Position numbers and translations under genes: made by a program. Shown here one piece after another: positions 57,122 to 64,000 of a DNA stretch of 64,000 nucleotides. The notes beneath the pieces are model-generated. The model saw only the letters and a program-made list of their open reading frames with translations. It made no database searches and was not told where the DNA came from. Each line of letters begins with the position of its first letter. Position 1 is the first letter of the stretch. This DNA is from Pontederia crassipes (lineage: Eukaryota; Streptophyta; Magnoliopsida; Commelinales; Pontederiaceae), in assembly GCA_030549335.1 (NCBI GenBank), contig JAUKPH010000018.1, forward strand, positions 682,001 through 746,000. Direction: 5' to 3'.

Positions 57122-58734
57122 AATAAAAATGTCTAAGGAATTAATATGCCAGTAATTTAATAGGACTTGAACTAGAATTTCTTTAAGCGACTCTTTTATA
57201 AATATCCCAACACTTTTTTTAAACTCTATCACTTATACAAACTAATAATTTCTTAATCTGCTTATTTTTTTATTTATTTCATCAAATATTTTTTTATCTT
57301 CTTTTGAACTGGCCTATTTTTTTATTATGGAAATAACTTAGTACCTTTAGATCTTTTAGAACTCGAATAAATATAATTATGTATATGTTAACTTGTGCCT
57401 TTCCAATTTTCTCCACTAATCTCTGGTGACCTATTATCATTGTTCTTCAGTCTTTCTATTAGATAATATTCTATACTCTTTAAAGATTTTCATCTATCAG
57501 CATAGCATTGATGCTCATCTATTTTATAATTTATTTCCTATAGGAACTTGAGGATATATATTCTTTTAAATTGAGTATTTATCTATTTTGTCGTTTTTTA
57601 TTATTTTCTCTCACATCTTTCTCTCTTCTCATACACCATGGTATATTTAAACTTCACAAATCCATGTTTAATGTCATAAAGTCACCTAATGAAATTTTAA
57701 CCGCTGCACTCATTTTAGGATTTTTTGTATTTTATATTTTTTTTAATCATAGGTGCTAAATTATTAATGATTTTTTAACAAATATTATTATCAACTAGAA
57801 TACAAAATCTTTGTTATTAAATAGTTTCTAACTTATTTTATACTCTCCCTTGAAAATAGTCTCTAATTTAATTTATATTCTCCCTTCTTCTTCTTCTTCT
57901 TCTTCATCATCATCATCATCATCATTATCATTATCATCATCATCATCATTATTATTATTATTATTATTATTATATGAAAAAATGGAATAATAAGTTATTG
58001 TCTATTTTTCAATTATAGGATGTACTATGCATAACACACATTAATTACCATTACTTACTCATTCATGTCCACCACCACTCAATTATAACCTACCAGTTAT
58101 TAACCAACCATACCCCAATATATGACTCACTATTCATAGAGAGGAGCATTGTCCACATTATGATCAGAAGATACGCACAATTCAATATATATAACTTGCA
58201 TTTTATTTTCTGTTATTTTTTGGATCCTTGTAATTTAATAGTTATCATGTATTTTATTTTGCTCCTTGAAATATCTCCAAGAAGTTTTCAGCCAATATTT
58301 GAATTATTATTTTTATTATTTATGTAATATACTCTTCTTTTCCCCTGAAATTCTGTTTCGTTCTACTTTTCTTTTTAGTTTTCATTTCTTTTAACTTCGC
58401 ATATGCTTCCTCATCCGTGTGATCGATTTTGTTTTTTTCCTCTTTACTTTCCCATCTTTATTCTTCACATTCATTATGTATGATCATTTTTGCATTATGA
58501 TATCATTATATGTTGTTGATAAAGTAATGATTTAACTATTATTATATACCATTTCATTTTGTAATAAAAAAATTGGACAAACAAATGTTTTCTATCCTTA
58601 AAATATTTCAATATGTCACATTTTAATGTCTTCCATTTCTCACAAATAAAATTGACCTCCACTAAAAACTCTATATTAGAACTTTTTTTTTACCAACACA
58701 CTTTCCAAAATTAAATTTAACACGCAGTTTGGTA
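57122..58734. other. AT-rich intergenic stretch
   Basis: No coding sequence is supported; the frame at 57571-57759 is hydrophobic and low-complexity. A compound microsatellite (ttc, then atc, then att units) runs from about 57887 to 57973. Confidence 0.5.
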
Positions 58735-59115
58735 ACTAACATATGACATGCAACACCGACCCATATTTTCCAAGTTTTTTTCCCACCCGGTGGTCTCATT
58801 TCTTTGAGACCCGATCGGAATCGAGCTGGAACCAGATCATCCTGACTCGGTTAAATATATTATATTAATATTAAATTATTTTAAAATATTATTTTATTTT
58901 TATTTATATAATAATATTACTTTTTTATTATTTTACTTTTTTATAGTCAAATTGGGACAATTGAGAATTCTCGATTTTTGTCACGGTCTGATCGAGACGT
59001 CCCGGTCCCGAACCCGACTAGGACCAGGTCCGGGGCCGGTTTCCTTTTATAGAAACCCGGAGCAAACCAGGTCGACCGAGACCCAGTCCTAACTTCGGTT
59101 TTGCTCACCCCTTCA
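58735..59115. mobile_element. Possible decayed MITE with CCCGA words
   Basis: GC-rich arms with gagacccgatcgg on the left and cccggtcccgaacccgac, gagacccagtcc and gctcacccct on the right flank an AT-rich centre. This is the plan of the hAT-like MITE at 33955-34480, but the ends are not clear. Confidence 0.3.
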
Positions 59116-59344
59116 TGCAATCAATCTAATATTTCTTGACAACTTAATATACAAGATATAAAACTTCATTTAACATAAAATTAAATGCTATATAAAAATG
59201 ATTCTCATAATTTTTATAATAAATAATAAATATTTTATTTATTTATATATTATATTAATTTAAAATTTCACGAAGTGCAAGGACATTCGCTAGTTTAATC
59301 AATAATAGTTCTACGGTCAAATCTTGTAACAAGTTATAACAGTC

Positions 59345-59720
59345 TTCATTAATCGAAAATAGATCAACAATCAAGATTCACAAATAGTTTAATGGCTTAG
59401 ATTCTATGAGAAACAAATCAACGAACGCGATTAAAATATATATGTGCAGTTTCGATTAGATCATGACAAAATTAATGAACTAGATCTGAAATCCAGTTAT
59501 AACGATCCAGATTCAATAGCGAAAACAATCAATGGTCAAAAATAAGAAAAAAAATATAACAGTTGATATTTTATCAAAATAACAGATCAATCTAATGACA
59601 TATAGTCAAAAAAATAAGATTCAATCGTAATAACTTAAATGAATCACGGATCGATCAGATAAAAAAGAAGTGAAGGCATCACACATGTCATATTTAATTA
59701 AGAACGACGCATCGGATCGA
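59345..59720 (+). repeat. Duplicated block X, copy 1
   Basis: Shares with 61455-61755 the ordered words taatcgaaaata[g/a]atcaacaatcaagattc, cttagattc, gaaacaaat, ccagattcaat and caatggtcaa, then aagaagtgaa/aagaagtaaa. This block plus the RING gene relics forms a repeated unit. Confidence 0.7.
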
Positions 59721-59729
59721 ATAACTTAA

Positions 59730-60225
59730 ATGAATCAACGGATGCGTTTTGATGGTACAGTGCAACCACTATTCCTCTTCTACCACCTTTGGCCTTGCTT
59801 GTGCGCACGCGAAACAAGATCAGGGGAGGGTGGATTCCGACGATGCAGTCCTCGTCGAGTTTTTTTCGAGGGTCGGGAACGATTTATACACGTGTCAGAA
59901 GCGTTCGGAGATCATCAATTTTTGTCTACAAGGAATGTGTCGTCTTCTCCGTCGACGGTGATGTTGAACCGTGTTCGTTGATGGGCTGTCAAATTCCGAC
60001 GGACCAGGTCGAATTTCTTGGGGTTCTTGAGTTGTGTAAGGAACGAGATTACGACAAAAAGTTTGGCCAAGAGAAGGTTTTAGACGTCGTCGTGTACTGG
60101 AGATCGACTGCAAAAACAATGTCGCCTTGCGCCTCGCCTTTGCGACCCGAATGCGATGTAGGAGACTCTTTTATATTATTTTTTTTGCAACCATCGAGTT
60201 TTGGTTGTCAGTATACATATTGAAG
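59730..60225. other. Unrecognised higher-GC block
   Basis: More GC-rich than its surroundings, with overlapping frames on both strands: plus 59789-60223, and minus near 60066-59907 reading VVISFLTQLKNPKKFDLVRR. None matches a family I know and each is broken when extended. It may be a fragment of a gene or transposon exon. Confidence 0.3.
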
Positions 60226-60386
60226 TTTGAGAGTCGAAGGAGAACATAAAATAGTTTGACAGTAGAATTCATTACCACTATGTATTTCTTATTAAATAAT
60301 AATAATAAGTGATTTTTCCCTATCTTTTTTACATAATTGCATTATAGTACGCAGGTCACCATGGGTAACTCAGCACCATGAGGAGG

Positions 60387-60662
60387 TCAACACCCCCCTG
60401 TGGCGGCATGAGGGACACGTGTCAGCCATTCATCTTGGAAGAGTTTCAGACAGACGACGCACTTATCGCCAGTCGCATTAGAGTCGGCACGAGTTTTGGG
60501 AAGCGCATCAAGCTCTTTCTTCTTGAGTCCTCTCGGCACCGACGCGTGCCACCACATAAAGACAATAATAGCATCGAGAATGATGCTCCAAATAATGATA
60601 ACAATAAGGAAATCAAAGGCAAGGGGGTGGTCCGTGACCCATTTCAAAAGAATGGATTTCAT
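60387..60662 (-). pseudogene. ATL-type RING-H2 E3 ligase, RING deleted
   Basis: ATL proteins are membrane-anchored plant RING-H2 ubiquitin ligases. The 91-residue frame has an N-terminal membrane segment (FDFLIVIIIWSIILDAIIVF), a GLD-like motif (GLKKKELDALP) and the start of a RING (CVVCLKLFQDE). It then jumps to WLTRVPHAATGGC. Against the copy at 63312-63659 about 66 bases coding the middle of the RING are deleted, and the following CP-x-C ligand region is out of frame. It cannot bind zinc normally. Confidence 0.82.
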
Positions 60663-60799
60663 TTTTTACTCTTGGGAATTGAATGCTGCCTTAAAATCAA
60701 TATATAATAGTTTGTCATCTGATTTTCGTTCACACTAATGGCACATTGTCTCCCCGGCCAGGAACAACACATAAATATTATGTTAATGTTTCTTTTAGT

Positions 60800-61454
60800 A
60801 TATCTTCTTAATTTGAAGTTTGTCTAAATTTAATTTTTTTTAAAAAAATAATATTTTTTAGAAATAAATAAAAATATTAGTCTAAAAAAATTGAATCTAT
60901 CCACATGTAGTAAAATCTCATATGAGTTAATTTTAGAAATTGAAGATTAATTTTCTGAAAATAAAAATAATAATTGATTTAATATTCTAAAAAGTATCAA
61001 TTACTGCAGGTATTGAGTTTATTCAGAATAACTAAAAAAATCTTTATGAAATTTAACAGTGTCAATCCAAAATTTTTAAGTAATGAACTATTAATTTTGA
61101 TAACTTAATTCTCGTTAAGTGAAAATTTAATCTGAAATTGATTTCAATAATCGGGTTAATAGTTATTCAAGTTAAATCCATATGTAATTATATAAATTTC
61201 AAAGTAATTGATTGAGAGAAGTAATTATTTAATAAGATATTAAAATAATTTTATTAAATCTATCCATATTTAATTTAAATGTTAATCCAAAAAGTTAATT
61301 CTGACATTAAATTAAAAACCTAAAAAAATAAAACAAATTGAATAAGTAAAATGGTATTTTATGTAGCTGGGCTTAAAGGCTATTAAAAGTATACGGTTAT
61401 GATGGCTAAAATTTAATCAATAATATGTTTTAACTTAGGTTATAAGGGTCATGA
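60800..61454. other. AT-rich intergenic stretch
   Basis: No coding sequence or element end is recognised. Confidence 0.5.
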
Positions 61455-61755
61455 TTTAATCGAAAATAAATCAACAATCAAGATTCGTTATGACAACTTA
61501 GATTCCATCAGAAACAAATGGACGAAGGCAAATCCTGTTACAACGGTCCAGATTCAATGACAAAAATGATTAATGGTCAAGAACATGAAGAATTATAACG
61601 ACAGATATTTAATAAGAACAACGGATCCAATGGATGACGTTAAACCTAAAAATAAGATTAAATTGTATTAAAAACAATCAACTTTATTTTGAATTGTTGA
61701 TCAATAAATCAAAAAGAAGTAAACACATCATATTAAACAATTGAGGATCAGTTAG
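61455..61755 (+). repeat. Duplicated block X, copy 2
   Basis: Counterpart of 59345-59720, in the same orientation and also located to the left of a RING gene relic. Confidence 0.7.
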
Positions 61756-63300
61756 ATAATATTTAAGAAATTTGGTAATCTTTCTTCCATGGGTTTGATG
61801 GGTTTTTTTAGCTTTTAAGAAACATTTTGATTATAATTGAACTGGAAAAAATGATTTGAAAGCAAAAGACAGAAGCTTTTGATAAAAAAAAGTGGACGTT
61901 TTGCATCATTGATAGTATTTTGTTGAATTTCTCTCATGATGAATAAGTAATACTCTTTTTTTTTTGTTTCTAACAGCCATGGATTCCAGAAACCAATGCA
62001 TCTCAAAGAAATGTTCAACTGAGGTAAAATCAATATTTTTAAAATCGTTCAGTAAATGGATCATGATCTCACCAATTCGATTGAATTGAATCAATTTTTA
62101 ATAAAATGATAATATTATTAATTTTCTCTTTTGCTTAATTTTTTATTATGATGTTTTCACATTTTATTATTTCAAATTTAAATTTACTTTCCTCGAATCA
62201 TTCTTTAAAATTCAATTATTTCTCAACTTCCTATTGTCACACATCCTTACCAAAATAAAATTTTCTTTATTACCATTTTTTCTATTTATTTCTATAGACT
62301 TTTAATTTTTTGGAGTCAACTCGATTCAATCTTTTTTTTTCTTTTGTGAAAACTTTTTTTATGCACCAAATCGAATTAGCAGCCAATTCACAATTAAACA
62401 GATCAAACCTGCCAATTTGATTTTAAAAACACTGGCAGAATGATTCCACGTGCTAGATAAAGAAAGATGGACTAAGATTTTTTTTTTTTGCATTGTCAGT
62501 TCTAAATTTGATGAAATTGGTTTTCCCGTTTGATGTGCATCACACTCGTGTGAATATAAATAATTACGAGGCAATGGACGTTAGAATCCTTAGGAGAATT
62601 ACTGTAAAAATGAATTACTTTAATGATTATTTCTTCTACAAATATTTTATTATATATTTTTCTTTCTTTGATCAATAGAAATATATCATGAGTTTTCATT
62701 TTTTAATATTAATTAACATAACTTATTTTGTAGTCTATAATTAATTTTCTATCTCCAAGATTTTTTTCCAATAAGCATATAATCTTAGACGACTTATTTT
62801 TTGGGTACATTTGAGTGTTGAAAAGCGAATTTGTGCTTACAATAAATTTAATTTAAAAACAATAATGTCAAAAAAAGCAAATAAACATGACAAATTTAGT
62901 TAAAACAAGTCAAATAAAATATTTATGCATCACCAGTAAAAAATTAAAATCTGCTTATCACAAATTAAATAAATTGTTTCAGGAATAATCAGTAAAAATA
63001 ATAGGGTATAAGAAAAATAAATAAAGTGAGCTTTATCAATAATAAATAGAAAAAACACATCATAATTGTTAAGAAAGAGACTTTTCATCTTGTCATTTAT
63101 ATATTATAAACAATAGAGAATAGAGTAATAGGTAAATCCATCATTCTCACTTGGATGCGCCATTTTTAATCTTTATTTTTTTTAAAGGAGTGACATCATT
63201 AATGACTAAGTTTTTCTTTTACGTGAATAATTAAACTCCCATATGTTAATTTGAATTGTGTTTGAATTAAGAAAATACTATGATATGAAAATACTGGTCA
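61756..63300. other. AT-rich intergenic stretch
   Basis: No supported gene. The minus frames at 61815-62094 and 62359-62699 lack family features. Confidence 0.5.
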
Positions 63301-63311
63301 CCACGGGCAGC

Positions 63312-63659
63312 TCAGCAGCATGAGGAGGTCACCACCATCCTCTGGCGGTAGGAGGGACACGTGGCAGTCTTCATCAGCCATTTATCCACACACGAAATGC
63401 GATAAGTATGGGTGCAGTCAAGCACCCTAATTTCTTCATCTACCTGGAAGAGTTCCACACAAACGATGCATTCTTCGCGGAGTCGACACAAGTTTTGGGA
63501 AGCGCATCGAGCTCTTTTTTCTTGAGTCCTCTCGGCACCGACGAGCAACACCACATAAAGACAATAACAACAGCGAGAATGATGCTCCAAATAATGATAA
63601 TGATAAGGAAATCAAAGGCAAGGGTGGTCCGTGACCCATTTCAAAAAAATGTACTTCAT
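63312..63659 (-). pseudogene. ATL-type RING-H2 E3 ligase with lost zinc ligands
   Basis: Second copy of the gene at 60387-60662. The start matches (ATG at 63659). A two-base deletion after VTDHP (near 63625) shifts the frame through the membrane segment; the RING is readable in the frame 63312-63590. The RING shows CIVCVELF, then CTHTYRISC and WLMKTATCPSYRQR. In RING-H2 the second His of C-x-H-x2-H-x2-C is here Arg, and the last Cys of CP-x-C is Tyr. Two of eight zinc ligands are lost, so it is a pseudogene even apart from the frameshift. Confidence 0.85.
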
Positions 63660-63854
63660 TTTTTTTCTTGGGAATTGAATGATGCCTTAAAATCAATATA
63701 TAATAGTTTATCATCTAATTTCTTTTACACTAATGACATGTTTATAATAAATTTCAGTCATGAATAATACTTACAAGAATAAAAAAACAAAAAAACAAAA
63801 AAATATATAAAAGGTACTTTGTGACATCAAAATGAGCAATGAGAATTCAAATTT

Positions 63855-64000
63855 TCATTCTCATTTTCTTTTTTTCATATGCTATATTTTCTAGTAATGC
63901 TTTAAAAGGTCTGAAATTATAATATTAATAATAAATGAAATAAATTTCAAGATGAATTTGAAAGATCACAATCATATTCAGTATTCACTAATCAGTTTCC
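63855..64000 (+). repeat. Dispersed repeat shared with 41384-42027
   Basis: The runs catatgctatattttc and ttaataataaatgaaataaa, then gaatttgaaagatcacaat and attcactaatca, occur in the same order at 41408-41425 and 41950-42027. The interior of the earlier copy (about 520 bases) is missing here. The repeat continues past the window edge. Confidence 0.75.

Overview
This is AT-rich nuclear DNA from a flowering plant, given the plant-type spliced genes, the plant LTR retrotransposon families, MITEs and a fragment of plastid DNA. The very GC-rich first exon of one gene beside AT-rich introns hints at a monocot, but that is inference; I cannot name the species. Most of the window is transposon sequence of several ages. 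Only two genes look intact: a STAY-GREEN (Mg-dechelatase) gene on the minus strand (26623-29119, four exons, every splice site readable) and a small secreted S-protein homologue on the plus strand (45768-46232).

Layout. 1-12 kb: an old solo LTR (1418-3350) between two copies of a ~500-bp direct repeat, several MITE-like elements, and a probable LTR starting at 8631. 12.3-20.8 kb: a decayed Ty3/gypsy element of chromovirus (Tekay/Del-like) type on the minus strand, both LTRs present, gag and pol broken by stops and frameshifts. 22-25.3 kb: a GAUT-family galacturonosyltransferase pseudogene that lacks its last exon. 26.6-29.1 kb: STAY-GREEN. 29.8-34.5 kb: inverted-repeat elements, microsatellites and a hAT-like MITE with an 8-bp target duplication. 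34.7-39.8 kb: a gag-only LTR element (TR-GAG type) with a near-matching 5-bp target duplication. 42.3-42.8 kb: PPR pseudogene. 43.9-44.8 kb: copia relic. 45.8 kb: S-protein homologue. 47.7-48.1 kb: a plastid insert with a damaged trnR-ACG. 49.0-56.4 kb: an L1-type LINE split by a 3.5-kb LTR that still carries a primer-binding site. 59.3-63.7 kb: a tandemly duplicated block with two damaged ATL-type RING genes.

The most unusual signal is an array of GGTCGACC-like palindromes spaced about 22 bp (two helical turns) apart, found in four LTRs belonging to at least two LTR families. Between the two LTRs of one element the array differs by whole units. I do not recognise a described function for it. 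The genes do not form a pathway; the two intact ones are unrelated neighbours.
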